Assembly: GCF_016902445.1 (NCBI RefSeq)
Contig: NZ_JACSNX010000014.1
Location: forward strand, 1 to 64,000
DNA length: 64,000 nucleotides
Direction of reading: 5' to 3'
From: Oscillibacter valericigenes
GTDB taxonomy: Bacteria > Bacillota > Clostridia > Oscillospirales > Oscillospiraceae
Below the pieces are notes generated by a model that saw only the letters and a program-made list of their open reading frames with translations, was not told the origin of the DNA and searched no databases. Below are positions 1 through 7,865 of the stretch, piece by piece; position 1 is the first letter of the stretch; each line of letters starts with the position of its first letter. The position numbers and the translations under genes are program-made.

Positions 1-378
1 CGCCCTGCGGTCCGGCGGGGCCCTGCTCGCCCTGCGGTCCGGCGGGGCCCTGCTCGCCCTGCGGTCCGGCGGGGCCCTGCTCGCCCTGCGGTCCGGCGGG
101 GCCCTGCTCACCCTGCGGTCCGGCGGGGCCCTGCTCACCCTGCGGTCCGGCGGGGCCCTGTTCGCCCTGCGGCCCGGCGGGGCCCTGCTCGCCCTGCGGC
201 CCGGCGGGCCCCTGCTCGCCCTGCGGTCCGGCGGGCCCCTGCTCGCCCTGCGGTCCGGCGGGGCCCTGCTCGCCCTGCGGCCCGGCGGGGCCCTGCTCGC
301 CCTGCGGCCCGGCGGGGCCCTGTTCGCCCTGCGGTCCGGCGGGGCCCCGTTCGCCCTGCGGTCCGGCTGGGCCCTCTG
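1..378. repeat. 27-bp tandem repeat coding for collagen Gly-X-Y
   Basis: Fourteen consecutive units of exactly 27 bases run from the window edge to 378. They differ only at a few positions, for example t/c in the proline codon and ctg/ttg in the Gln-Gly junction. Each unit codes nine residues on the minus strand, so gain or loss of units keeps the frame. The array continues beyond position 1. Confidence 0.95.
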
Positions 379-547
379 GACCGGGCTTTCCCCGGGGAAT
401 GGCAAATTCCAGCTCCACACCGCAGGGCGTTGGCGAGGCGGTCACTCTGGCCCGGGTACCGGGCGGTGTGGTGATGGTGCTGCCTACTGTTACAGTGGGA
501 ATTGGACAGCACGGAGGACAGCATGGGTCCCCCTTGAAATGATGCAT
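1..547 (-). CDS. Collagen-like repeat surface protein (3' end outside window)
   Basis: Read on the minus strand from ATG at 547, this opens with [15 protein letters not shown], a Cys/Pro-rich head. About 45 residues of Thr/Pro/Val-rich sequence follow. From about residue 57 it becomes uninterrupted Gly-X-Y, dominated by the nonapeptide GEQGPAGPQ. The frame stays open to the window edge, so the C-terminus is not visible. An AGGAGG lies about 9 bases before the ATG. Collagen-like proteins of this build are spore-coat/exosporium or cell-surface fibres in Firmicutes; that role here is inference. A CATATACT upstream at 578-585 region resembles a sporulation-sigma -10, which is weak evidence. The gene follows cinA on the same strand after 54 bases, so read-through is possible. 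The Arg-rich frame over the same DNA (up to 569) is an artefact of the repeat. Confidence 0.85.
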   Translation of the reverse strand, partial: MHHFKGDPCCPPCCPIPTVTVGSTITTPPGTRARVTASPTPCGVELEFAIPRGKPGPEGPAGPQGERGPAGPQGEQGPAGPQGEQGPAGPQGEQGPAGPQGEQGPAGPQGEQGPAGPQGEQGPAGPQGEQGPAGPQGEQGPAGPQGEQGPAGPQGEQGPAGPQGEQGPAGPQGEQGPAGPQG

Positions 548-601
548 ATACAAAAGCCTCCTCTCTCAAAGGCTAGGCCAGTATATGCGCCACAGGCCGC
601 C

Positions 602-1870
602 TCAGGTGCGCCCCTGTTCGATAGGCAGACCGGTGAGATACCGACGGACCACATCCAGGGCATGGTTTGCGGCCAGATCCTGGATCCGGTCCCGCCTGCG
701 GCGGCCGGAGTCCGTCCGGCGGCAGAAGGTGCCGTCCGGCGTGGCCAGACCGATGTACACCAGCCCCACCGGATTGTCCCGCTCGTCCCGGTCCGGGCCA
801 GCCACGCCGGTGACAGACACGCCGATGTCTGCCCCTGTGATCCGCCGGGCGCCCTCCGCCATGGCCCGGGCCGTCTCCTCCGACACGGCGCCGTGCTGGT
901 CCAGGATCGCCTGGGGAACGCCCAGCACATCGGCCTTGACGGAGGTCCAGTAGCTGACCACGCCGCCCCGGTACACGCTGGAGACGCCGGGCAGGGCGGT
1001 GATCCGCTCCGCCACCCGGCCGCCGGTGCAGCTCTCGGCGGTGGCCAGGGTGAGATCCCGCTCCTTCAGCAGATGGAAACAGACCTCCGCCAGATCTTTC
1101 ACGTCCACCCCGTATACCACGTCCCCCAGGGCGGAGCGGACCTCCGCCACCACCGGGGCCAGCATGGCCTCTGCCTCTGCCTGGCTGGCAGCCTTGGCGG
1201 TGGCCCGCAGCCGCACCTCGCAGGGCTTGGCGTAGGTGGCGAGGGACGGGTTCACCATGTGGGCCATCCGGTCGTGGAGCAGCTGGTCCACGGAGCTCTC
1301 CCCCATGCCGAAGGTCATGATGTCGCGGGAGACGATAACCTCTCTGGAGAGGGCCCGGAGATACGGCTCCACACACCGGCGGAGCATGGTCTCACACTCA
1401 TGGGGCGGACCGGGCAGCATCAGCACATGGACGCCGCCGGCCTCGAAGGCGCAGCCGGGGGCGGTGCCCACCGGGTTGTCGAATACGGTGCAGCCCTCCG
1501 GCAGCTCCGCCTGCTGGATGTTGTTCTCCGGCATGGGCACGTGGAGGGCGGACTGATAAAAGGCCCGGATGTCCGCCAGAATGTCCGTATGGAGCACCAG
1601 CTTCTGCCCGAAGGCCTCACAGATGGTCTGCTTGGTCAGGTCGTCATAGGTGGGGCCCAGGCCGCCGGTGGTGAGGATGATGTCCGCACGGCGGCGGGCG
1701 ATGTCCAGCGCCTGGCGCAGCCGCTGGGGGTTGTCCCCCACCACAGTGTGCCAGAAGACGTTGATGCCCAGGGTGGACAGGCTCTGGGAGAGCATCTGGG
1801 CGTCGGTGTTGGCGATGTTGCCCAGCAGGATCTCGGTGCCCACGGCGATGATCTCGGCGGTGTGAGACAT
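602..1870 (-). CDS. cinA: CinA-family nicotinamide-nucleotide amidohydrolase
   Basis: A 422-residue protein with the usual two-domain CinA build. Residues 1-170 form the MoaB-like domain (opens SHTAEIIAVGTEILLGNI), with the TTGGLGPTYDDLT segment near residue 65. The C-terminal domain from about 255 carries the PncC-type signature ATAESCTGGRVAERI and the GVAGPDRDERDNPVG loop. The family cleaves nicotinamide mononucleotide or related pyridine nucleotides, and in some species is linked to competence. I chose ATG at 1870 because AAAGGA lies about 9 bases upstream; a TTG six codons earlier is in frame but has no better site. It is upstream of the collagen-like gene. Confidence 0.95.
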   Translation of the reverse strand: MSHTAEIIAVGTEILLGNIANTDAQMLSQSLSTLGINVFWHTVVGDNPQRLRQALDIARRRADIILTTGGLGPTYDDLTKQTICEAFGQKLVLHTDILADIRAFYQSALHVPMPENNIQQAELPEGCTVFDNPVGTAPGCAFEAGGVHVLMLPGPPHECETMLRRCVEPYLRALSREVIVSRDIMTFGMGESSVDQLLHDRMAHMVNPSLATYAKPCEVRLRATAKAASQAEAEAMLAPVVAEVRSALGDVVYGVDVKDLAEVCFHLLKERDLTLATAESCTGGRVAERITALPGVSSVYRGGVVSYWTSVKADVLGVPQAILDQHGAVSEETARAMAEGARRITGADIGVSVTGVAGPDRDERDNPVGLVYIGLATPDGTFCRRTDSGRRRRDRIQDLAANHALDVVRRYLTGLPIEQGRT

Positions 1871-1908
1871 CAGATCACATCCTTTCAATATTACGAGAGC
1901 TTCATCAG

Positions 1909-2058
1909 ATAGGAGTGAGAAGATAGGAGATAGGAGTTCGATTAGGAATGAGAAATTAGGAATTTAGGAATTGATGTGCCGCCTGCGGCGGCGAATTTCA
2001 ATTCGTCCGGCTCCGCCGGACACCTCAACTCCTAACTCCTCATTCCTAACTCCTAACT
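1909..2058. repeat. Degenerate 7-bp repeats flanking a palindromic core
   Basis: The gap between thiI and cinA holds a left arm built of TAGGAGT/TAGGAAT-type heptamers (about 1911-1964). A GC-rich palindromic core (about 1978-2022, ccgcctgcggcgg and ccggctccgccgg) follows. The right arm (about 2025-2056) reads, on the other strand, TTAGGAG TTAGGAA TGAGGAG TTAGGAG. The arms are inverted relative to each other, giving a MITE- or REP-like layout. No gene is seen here. Confidence 0.7.
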
Positions 2059-2059
2059 T

Positions 2060-3274
2060 TTAACCGATCCGGGGCGCATCGGTGGGCTTCACCCGCACCC
2101 AGGTCTCGCCGGAGAGGGCCTTTTGGACCAGGGCGTCCACGTCCAGGGCGGACTCCGCCGCCCGCACGTCCTCCAGCCGGGGCCGGGTGGCGGGGTGGCG
2201 GGGGGTGAACACGGTGCAGCAGTCCTCATAGGGGAGGATGGAGGTCTCGAACACCCCGATGTCCCGGGACATGCGGATGATCTCCACCTTGTCCATGCCG
2301 ATCAGGGGCCGCAGCACCGGCAGCGTGGTCACGTCCTCCGTGACGCCCAGGGCCAGCATGGTCTGGCTGGCCACCTGGCCCAGGGATTCGCCGGTGACCA
2401 GGGCGCCGGCATTGGCCTTCTTGGCGATGGCCTCGGCGATGCGCATCATGAACCGGCGCATGATGAGGGTGAAATACTCCTCCGGGCAGTTCCGCCGGAT
2501 CTCCTCCTGGATCTCCGTGAAGGGGACGATGTGGACCAGCAGCCGCCCCGTCCAGGCGGTCAGCAGCCGGGCCAGCTCCAGCACCTTGTCCTGGGCCTGC
2601 TGGGAGGTGTAGGGCGGCGAGACGAAGTGGACCATCTCCAGCTCCACGCCCCGGCGGGCCATCATCCAGGAGGACACCGGAGAGTCGATGCCGCCGGACA
2701 GCAGGCTCACCGCCCGGCCGCCCATGCCGATGGGCAGCCCGCCGGCACCGGGGACGGAGGGGGCGTGGACGTAGGCGTACTTCTCCCGGATCTCCACGAA
2801 CACTGTCAGGTCCGGGCTGTGGACATCCACCGCCACGTTGGGAAACAGCTCCGCCAGGTCGCCGCCCACCGCCTGGCTCAGCTGGATGGAGTTCATGGGG
2901 AACGTCTTGTCCGCCCGCTTGCTCTCCACCTTGAAGCTCTTCGCGGCGGCAAAGGCGCCGCCCAGATAGGCCCTGGCCGTCTCCACGATGGCGGGGACCG
3001 TTTTCTCACAGGGCACGGCACGGGCCACGGCGGCGATGCCGAACACCTGGCGGCAGGCGGTCCAGGCGGCCTCCATGTCGCAGTCGTCGCTCTGGGGCTC
3101 CACGTAGATGGTGCTCTGGCGGAGGGAGCACTGGAAGCTGCCGCAGTTCTTCACCCGGCGGCGGACATTGGCCAGCAGCTTGTCCTCAAAGGACTGGCGA
3201 TTCTGTCCCTTCAGGACCACCTCGCCCAGTTTCAGCAAAAAGATCTCCTGCGGGGCAGGGGAAGCGTTCATCAT
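2060..3274 (-). CDS. thiI: tRNA 4-thiouridine synthase ThiI
   Basis: 404 residues, the Firmicutes form without the C-terminal rhodanese domain. The N-terminus (FLLKLGEVVLKGQNRQSFE) and the following segment to about residue 165 are the ferredoxin-like/THUMP region for tRNA binding. The PP-loop pyrophosphatase motif is SLLSGGIDSPVSSW near residue 195. ThiI adenylates U8 of tRNA and transfers sulfur to make 4-thiouridine; it can also feed sulfur to thiamine. Lacking the rhodanese cysteine, sulfur must come directly from a cysteine desulfurase; none is in the window. Two adjacent ATG codons (3274, 3271) follow a GGAGGT. The protein ends in VRVKPTDAPRIG. Confidence 0.95.
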   Translation of the reverse strand: MMNASPAPQEIFLLKLGEVVLKGQNRQSFEDKLLANVRRRVKNCGSFQCSLRQSTIYVEPQSDDCDMEAAWTACRQVFGIAAVARAVPCEKTVPAIVETARAYLGGAFAAAKSFKVESKRADKTFPMNSIQLSQAVGGDLAELFPNVAVDVHSPDLTVFVEIREKYAYVHAPSVPGAGGLPIGMGGRAVSLLSGGIDSPVSSWMMARRGVELEMVHFVSPPYTSQQAQDKVLELARLLTAWTGRLLVHIVPFTEIQEEIRRNCPEEYFTLIMRRFMMRIAEAIAKKANAGALVTGESLGQVASQTMLALGVTEDVTTLPVLRPLIGMDKVEIIRMSRDIGVFETSILPYEDCCTVFTPRHPATRPRLEDVRAAESALDVDALVQKALSGETWVRVKPTDAPRIG

Positions 3275-3490
3275 AACGGACCTCCATATCAGAAGATTTT
3301 GGAATATCGGCCCCTATTATAGCGCATTTTCCCGGGAATAGAAAGCCTGTTTTGCGGGGAAGGACCGGCGGTGCAAAAAAATAAAAAAATTTTCCGGCCG
3401 GTGCAATAAAACCTCTGCCGCCGCCGTTAATGGTGCAGAAGGGGCGGGAGAGACCCGCCGACAGCAGACTTTTGAAAAGGAGAATGAACG

Positions 3491-4318
3491 ATGAAGAAGA
3501 ACGGTTTCTGGAAGGGCTTCGGCTCCGGCTTGATCCTGACGGTCCTGATCGTGGCGCTGGGCGTCACGGCCACGGCCACCTCCCGCCGCAGCATTCAGGT
3601 GGAGGACGGCGTCGGCATCACCCTCAACGGCGCAAAATTCACCCCCCGGGACGCCGACGGCAAGGAGGTCTCCGTGTTCCTGTACAACGGCACCACCTAC
3701 GTTCCCGTCCGGGCCATCAGTGAGGCCATGGGTATGGATGTGTCCTTCAACTCCGCTACCCGTACTGTGGTGCTGACCACTGCGGACCGCACCGCCAGCC
3801 AGCAGGGCTCCACCGCCGCCTCCGGCGACTATATCAGTGCCGACCGGGCCAAGCAGATCGCCCTGAACGACGCCGGCGTGAAAGAGTCTGCCGCCGTGTT
3901 CCTGCGGGCCAACCTGGACTGGGACGACGGCCGCATGAAGTACGAGGTGGAGTTCTACAGCGGAAATACGGAGTACGACTACGACATCGACGCGGTCACC
4001 GGCGCCATCCTCAGCTCTGACCGGGATCTGGAGGACTTCCAGATCTGGAACAGCGGCACCAGCACCAACCGTCCCGCCAACGTCTCCTCCGGCAGCGCCT
4101 CCAGCGGCAACTACATCACCGCGGAGCGGGCCCAGCAGATCGCCCTGGCGGAGTGCCCCAGCGGCTCCACCGTTTACAAGTGCCAGTTCGACTGGGACGA
4201 CGGCCGGGCGGAGTACGAGGTGGAGATCCGCAACGGCTGGACCGAGTATGACTTTGAGATCGACGCCGTCACCGGCACCATCCTCAGCCGGGACATCGAC
4301 AACGACAGATACGACTGA
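3491..4318 (+). CDS. Membrane-anchored stalk domain / PepSY-repeat protein
   Basis: 275 residues. An N-terminal hydrophobic segment (residues 11-29, FGSGLILTVLIVALG) is a signal anchor. Residues 38-100 match the copper-amine-oxidase N-terminal-like 'stalk' domain (FLYNGTTYVPVRAISEAMG). Two PepSY domains follow, at about 112-185 and 205-275. They are near-copies, each with DW/FDWDDGR, a YEVE strand and IDAVTG(A/T)ILS. PepSY domains are extracellular and thought to inhibit or chaperone proteases; the substrate here is unknown. AAGGAG precedes the ATG by 8 bases and a strong terminator follows, so it is monocistronic. Confidence 0.9.
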   Translation: MKKNGFWKGFGSGLILTVLIVALGVTATATSRRSIQVEDGVGITLNGAKFTPRDADGKEVSVFLYNGTTYVPVRAISEAMGMDVSFNSATRTVVLTTADRTASQQGSTAASGDYISADRAKQIALNDAGVKESAAVFLRANLDWDDGRMKYEVEFYSGNTEYDYDIDAVTGAILSSDRDLEDFQIWNSGTSTNRPANVSSGSASSGNYITAERAQQIALAECPSGSTVYKCQFDWDDGRAEYEVEIRNGWTEYDFEIDAVTGTILSRDIDNDRYD

Positions 4319-4320
4319 GA

Positions 4321-4350
4321 AAAAAGAGGCGCCGCCGGCGCCTCTTTTTT
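4321..4350 (+). terminator. Intrinsic terminator after the PepSY gene
   Basis: A 13-bp perfect stem (AAAAAGAGGCGCC with its complement, 3-base loop) ends in six T's immediately after the stop codon. Confidence 0.95.
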
Positions 4351-4547
4351 CATGAGGAATTAGGAGTTAGGAATTAGGAATTTCTGCAGAATGCGGCGTA
4401 GGGGCGGTGATCTGCCGCCCGGAAGATGAATGCAGAGAGTGGAGAGTGAAGAGTGGAGAGTTGAGATAAAAGATCAGGGATAAAAGATAAGAGATACCCC
4501 TTCGCCGGGAAATAAAGGTTATCTTTTATCTTTTCACTTTTATCTTC
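4351..4547. repeat. Heptamer repeat cluster around a palindrome
   Basis: Three heptamer families follow each other: GAGGAAT TAGGAGT TAGGAAT TAGGAAT (4354-4381); GGAGAGT GAAGAGT GGAGAGT (about 4441-4461); and a series like AAAGATC AGGGATA AAAGATA AGAGATA (about 4465-4495). Beyond a short GC core (ccccttcgccggg) the last family returns inverted: the reverse strand of 4515-4550 reads ATAAAAG TGAAAAG ATAAAAG. No coding sequence is seen. The first family is the same as in the thiI-cinA gap. Confidence 0.7.
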
Positions 4548-5045
4548 TTAGTCTTCCCACTCCACCTTGTGGGCCTCCCACCACGCCGGGAAGTTCGGGT
4601 CTTTCGGGGAGAGAGTCGCGGGATAAAGAAAAGGGAGAGGGGCTGCCTTGGACTGGCAGTCAAATGGCATGATAGATGTTGTCGCACTGCCCAAATGCAA
4701 AAATTTCAATACGGCCCCATTGCTTTCTGTCCAAGTTTCCCCATTATATTTTTGGAATACCTCATTCAACGAAATAGAATTTTTTTCCTGGTGTCTGCTC
4801 AAAAGCTGGCCATAGAGATATTGAATGGCTTTTTTCTCTTGTCCTATTTTCTTCTTGTCAAACAATACGGGAATATGTTTGTTCAGTAAACCCAATTCCA
4901 CATCCATGATCGAAGTACCGATTGTATCGGTTGTTTGCTCCGTAATCAAGCACCGCTCAAAGATGGCCTGGACATTGTCCTCGTTCAGATCGATCAGATG
5001 AAAGCCCTCGGTTTTCATAATTGGTTTTTTATTGAGAAAGCCCAT
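4548..5045 (-). CDS. AT-rich orphan protein of unknown function
   Basis: 165 residues (starts GFLNKKPIMKTEGFHLIDL after the Met; ends WWEAHKVEWED). No family recognised. No signal peptide or membrane segment is visible, so it is probably cytoplasmic. It contains a charged stretch KKKIGQEKKAIQYLYGQLL around residues 70-90 and a Trp/Pro-rich acidic tail. ATG at 5045 has GGAGGGGG about 9 bases upstream. Its base composition is clearly lower in GC than every neighbour, with many AAA/AAT/ATT codons. Its 3' end abuts a heptamer-repeat cluster. Both suggest recent arrival by transfer. The frame is open throughout, which supports a real gene. Confidence 0.6.
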   Translation of the reverse strand: MGFLNKKPIMKTEGFHLIDLNEDNVQAIFERCLITEQTTDTIGTSIMDVELGLLNKHIPVLFDKKKIGQEKKAIQYLYGQLLSRHQEKNSISLNEVFQKYNGETWTESNGAVLKFLHLGSATTSIMPFDCQSKAAPLPFLYPATLSPKDPNFPAWWEAHKVEWED

Positions 5046-5155
5046 TGTGCAATCCCCCTCCCGCGCCGGAACGGCGCCAAATCATTTCATCCCCATCATA
5101 CCGGATTTTCCCCCGCCCCGCAAGGGGCGTTTTCCGCCTCCCGCCTGGGCGGGGG

Positions 5156-5184
5156 TTGTCCCGGCGCGGGGCCTCTGCTATAAT
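5156..5184 (+). promoter_or_regulatory. Sigma-70-type promoter of the flavodoxin-family gene
   Basis: TTGTCC (5156-5161), 17-base spacer, TATAAT (5179-5184), about 42 bases before the chosen start. Confidence 0.8.
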
Positions 5185-5226
5185 AAAGACACATCCAGGG
5201 GAAACCAAATCATGGAGGGGAAGTTT

Positions 5227-5853
5227 ATGAAGATCGTGGCCATCAACGGCAGTCCCAGAAAGAACGGCAATACCGCCCAGGTGCTGGAGGTGGCCCGGCG
5301 GGAGGTGGAGGCCGCCGGCGTGGAGTTCCAGGTGTTCCAGCCCGGCGCAAAGGTCCATCCCTGCCTGGCCTGCTACCACTGCCTGAACACCGGCAGCCTC
5401 CGGTGCGTCCAGACCGACGACATGGTCAACGACATCATCGCCGCCTGCATCGAGGCGGACGGCATCCTGCTGGCCGCGCCCGTGTACCACGGCGGCATCG
5501 CCGGGGGCATGAAGTGTGTGCTGGACCGGCTGATGCTGGCGGCGGGCTGCGGTGTGAACCAGCTCCACCACAAGGTGGGCGGCGCCCTGTGCACCCTGCG
5601 CCGCAGCGGCGGCATGGAGACGTACCAGCAGCTGCTGGGCACCATGGACGCCATGGAGATGGTGATCGTCACCTCTGACTACTGGGGCGCAGTCCACGGC
5701 GCGGACCCCGGCGAGGTCCAGGGAGACACCGAGGGCATGGAGGTGGCCGCCAAGCTGGGCCGCAACATGGCCTGGATGGTGAAGGTCCTGGCGGAGAGCA
5801 AGATCCCCGTGCCGGAGACCCACCCCCGCACCATGACCAACTTCATCCGGTAA
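5227..5853 (+). CDS. Flavodoxin-family NAD(P)H-dependent FMN oxidoreductase
   Basis: 208 residues. It opens with the FMN-phosphate loop of the iron-sulfur flavoprotein/NADPH-FMN reductase superfamily, KIVAINGSPRKNGNTAQVL. It continues with LLAAPVYHGGIAGGMKCVLDR, the second flavin-binding loop. The ACYHCLNTGSLRCVQTDDM segment (about residues 45-63) places cysteines where iron-sulfur flavoproteins bind a cluster. The spacing differs from the canonical CX2CX2CX(4-7)C, so cluster binding is uncertain. The start at 5227 is preferred over an in-frame ATG at 5212, which itself overlaps the GGAGGGG ribosome site. Role: probably reduction of a small electron acceptor; substrate unknown. Confidence 0.85.
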   Translation: MKIVAINGSPRKNGNTAQVLEVARREVEAAGVEFQVFQPGAKVHPCLACYHCLNTGSLRCVQTDDMVNDIIAACIEADGILLAAPVYHGGIAGGMKCVLDRLMLAAGCGVNQLHHKVGGALCTLRRSGGMETYQQLLGTMDAMEMVIVTSDYWGAVHGADPGEVQGDTEGMEVAAKLGRNMAWMVKVLAESKIPVPETHPRTMTNFIR

Positions 5854-5974
5854 ACCGGGGAGACCGCCTGTACGGCCCCGGCAGCTGCTGGAAGGGGGAT
5901 TTTGAAGATGTACCCGCTGCTGGCGGCCCTGTTGGCCTGGAACCGGCACTGAACGCCTTATTCCCACAAAAGCG

Positions 5975-6010
5975 AACCAGGCGGCCCCATGGCGGGGCCG
6001 CCTGGTTTGT
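5975..6010. terminator. Bidirectional terminator between convergent genes
   Basis: A 14-bp stem (AACCAGGCGGCCCC and its complement, 5-base loop) followed by TTTGTTT on the plus strand. It sits between the flavodoxin-family gene and the 3' end of comM. Confidence 0.8.
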
Positions 6011-7528
6011 TTATCCCTTGAGAATATCCGTGTTCCGGAATTGAATGGCCTCCGCCAGATGCTCCGGGCCGATGGCCTCCGCGTTGTCCAGGTCCGCGAT
6101 GGTCCGGGCCACCCGCAGGATGCGGTCGTGGGACCGGGCGGTGAGGCCCATCCGCTCGAAGGCGGACTTCATCAGCGCGTCCCCGGCGCTGTCCAGGCGG
6201 CAGAAGTCCCCGATCATGGGGGCGGGCATATAGGCATTGCAGGTGACGCCGGTGCCGGCAAAGCGGGCGGTCTGGACGGCCCGGGCGGCGTCCACCCGGC
6301 GCTTCACGTCGGCGGAGCTCTCCGGCGTCTCCTTCCGCCGCATGGAGGCGTAGTCCACCGAGGGGACGCTGACGTGGAGGTCGATCCGGTCCAGCAGGGG
6401 GCCGGAGATCTTTTCCACGTACTTGGCCACCTCCCGGTCTGAGCAGGTGCACCGGCCCGAGGGGTGTCCCCGCCAGCCGCACCGGCAGGGGTTCATGGCG
6501 CACACCAGCTGGAACCGTGCCGGCAGGTGCAGCGTTCCGCCGGAGCGGGCCACGGTCACGGTGCCGTCCTCCAGGGGCTGGCGCAGGGTCTCCAGCACAT
6601 CCCGGTGGAACTCCGGCAGCTCGTCCAGAAACAGCACACCGTTGTGGGCAAGGGAGATCTCCCCCGGCCGCAGCAGGGGCCCGCCGCCGGCCAGGGCAGC
6701 GGCGGAGGCGGTATGATGGGGAGCGCGGAAGGGCCGCCGGGTCAGCAGGGGGTGCTTCGGGTCCGCCAGCCCCGCCACGGACCAGATGCCGGAGACCTCC
6801 AGCGCCTCCTCCCGGCTCATGTCCGGCAGGATGGAGGGCAGCCGCTTGGCCAGCATGGACTTGCCGGCGCCGGGAGAGCCGATCAGCAGCAGGTTGTGGC
6901 CGCCCGCGGCGGCGATCTCCAGGGCCCGCCTGGCGTTTTCCTGGCCCATCACGTCCCGCAGGTCCGGGCCGGCGGCTTCGTCCGCCTCCGGCACCCAGGC
7001 CGTGGCGGGGGAGAGGCGGTCCTCTCCCCGCAGATGGCGGGCAAGAGCCCCCACATCCGGTACGCCGTAGACGGTGAGACCGTCCGCCAGTGTGGCCTCG
7101 GCGGCGTTTTCCGCCGGGACGTACAGCTCCTTGACGCCGGCGTCCCGGGCGGCCAGGGCCATGGGCAGCACGCCGGTGATGCCCCGCAGCGCCCCAGTGA
7201 GGGACAGCTCCCCGAGAAACGCCGCCTCCGCCGGAGGCGGCGGCAGCTCTCGGGCGGCTGCCAGGATCCCCACGAAGATAGGCAGGTCGTAGACCGTGCC
7301 GGCCTTTTTCTGCCCGGCCGGGGCCAGGTTCACGGTGATCCGGCTGACAGGGAACTTGGCCCCGCAGTTTTTCACCGCCGCCCGGACCCGCTCCCGGGCC
7401 TCCCGCACGGCGGCGTCCGGCAGGCCCACAATGTCAAAGGCGGGCAGGCCGCCGGAGAGAAAGCACTCGGCACTGACCGCATACCCCGCGATGCCGTTCA
7501 GCCCCAGGGAGCGCACCGTCACCACCAT
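6011..7528 (-). CDS. comM: YifB/ComM family Mg-chelatase-like AAA+ ATPase
   Basis: 505 residues, the normal family length. Residues 1-165 are the Lon-like ChlI domain (SLGLNGIAGYAVSAECFLSG). Walker A is LLIGSPGAGKSMLAKRLPS near residue 212, followed by the RPFRAPHHTASAAALAGGG loop and Walker B GVLFLDELPEF. A Cys-rich MNPCRCGWRGHPSGRCTCSD insert and the C-terminal Mg_chelatase_C helix bundle follow. In naturally transformable bacteria ComM is a branch-migration helicase acting during DNA integration. I started at ATG 7528, with GGAGGT 9 bases upstream; the open frame to 7738 upstream has no homology. Confidence 0.95.
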   Translation of the reverse strand: MVVTVRSLGLNGIAGYAVSAECFLSGGLPAFDIVGLPDAAVREARERVRAAVKNCGAKFPVSRITVNLAPAGQKKAGTVYDLPIFVGILAAARELPPPPAEAAFLGELSLTGALRGITGVLPMALAARDAGVKELYVPAENAAEATLADGLTVYGVPDVGALARHLRGEDRLSPATAWVPEADEAAGPDLRDVMGQENARRALEIAAAGGHNLLLIGSPGAGKSMLAKRLPSILPDMSREEALEVSGIWSVAGLADPKHPLLTRRPFRAPHHTASAAALAGGGPLLRPGEISLAHNGVLFLDELPEFHRDVLETLRQPLEDGTVTVARSGGTLHLPARFQLVCAMNPCRCGWRGHPSGRCTCSDREVAKYVEKISGPLLDRIDLHVSVPSVDYASMRRKETPESSADVKRRVDAARAVQTARFAGTGVTCNAYMPAPMIGDFCRLDSAGDALMKSAFERMGLTARSHDRILRVARTIADLDNAEAIGPEHLAEAIQFRNTDILKG

Positions 7529-7865
7529 GAGAAGACCACCTCCAAAAGTGTTTCGGCGGGGATTGGATGTCCGCCGCCGGAAGGACCCGTTGCGAATTGT
7601 CGAAAAGTGCTGTTTTCGCAAGAGAGAGTTTACCACAAAATGACCAAATAGAAAACCCCCTGATTCAAAATCTGCCGAAAAAACAGAGAAGCTTTGTCCT
7701 TTCCGCAGAAATTCGAAAATTTGCGCAAAAAATAACAAGGCGGTTATTTACATGGGAAAATTCAAGTGATATAATATAAACGCATGAGCGTTCGGGGGAA
7801 TGCGACCGTGTTCATGTTGGCATAAAATGTCGCGACGAGAGCGGCAATTTATAGGAGGTAAGTTT
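7529..7865. other. Divergent intergenic region comM / pyruvate oxidoreductase
   Basis: About 337 AT-rich bases between two divergent genes. The right half holds the promoter of the oxidoreductase. No further gene, riboswitch or conserved RNA was recognised. Confidence 0.5.
7747..7775 (+). promoter_or_regulatory. Promoter of the pyruvate:ferredoxin oxidoreductase gene
   Basis: TTTACA (7747-7752), 17-base spacer, TATAAT (7770-7775). A leader of about 80 bases precedes the AGGAGGT at 7853-7859. Confidence 0.85.

Noticed and set aside
1-378. Possible CRISPR array
   Set aside because: Units are contiguous 27-mers without spacers and code collagen.
135-569. Arg/Gly-rich open frame over the 27-bp repeats
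   Set aside because: The collagen frame has a ribosome site, sensible N-terminus and perfect Gly periodicity; this frame is its shadow.
578-608. Sporulation-sigma promoter for the collagen-like gene
   Set aside because: CATATACT resembles a -10, but no matching -35 is present, so it is mentioned only as weak evidence.
5908-5952. 14-codon frame (MYPLLAALLAWNRH) after the flavodoxin-family gene
   Set aside because: It has a possible ribosome site but no promoter or terminator of its own; chance frames of this length are common.
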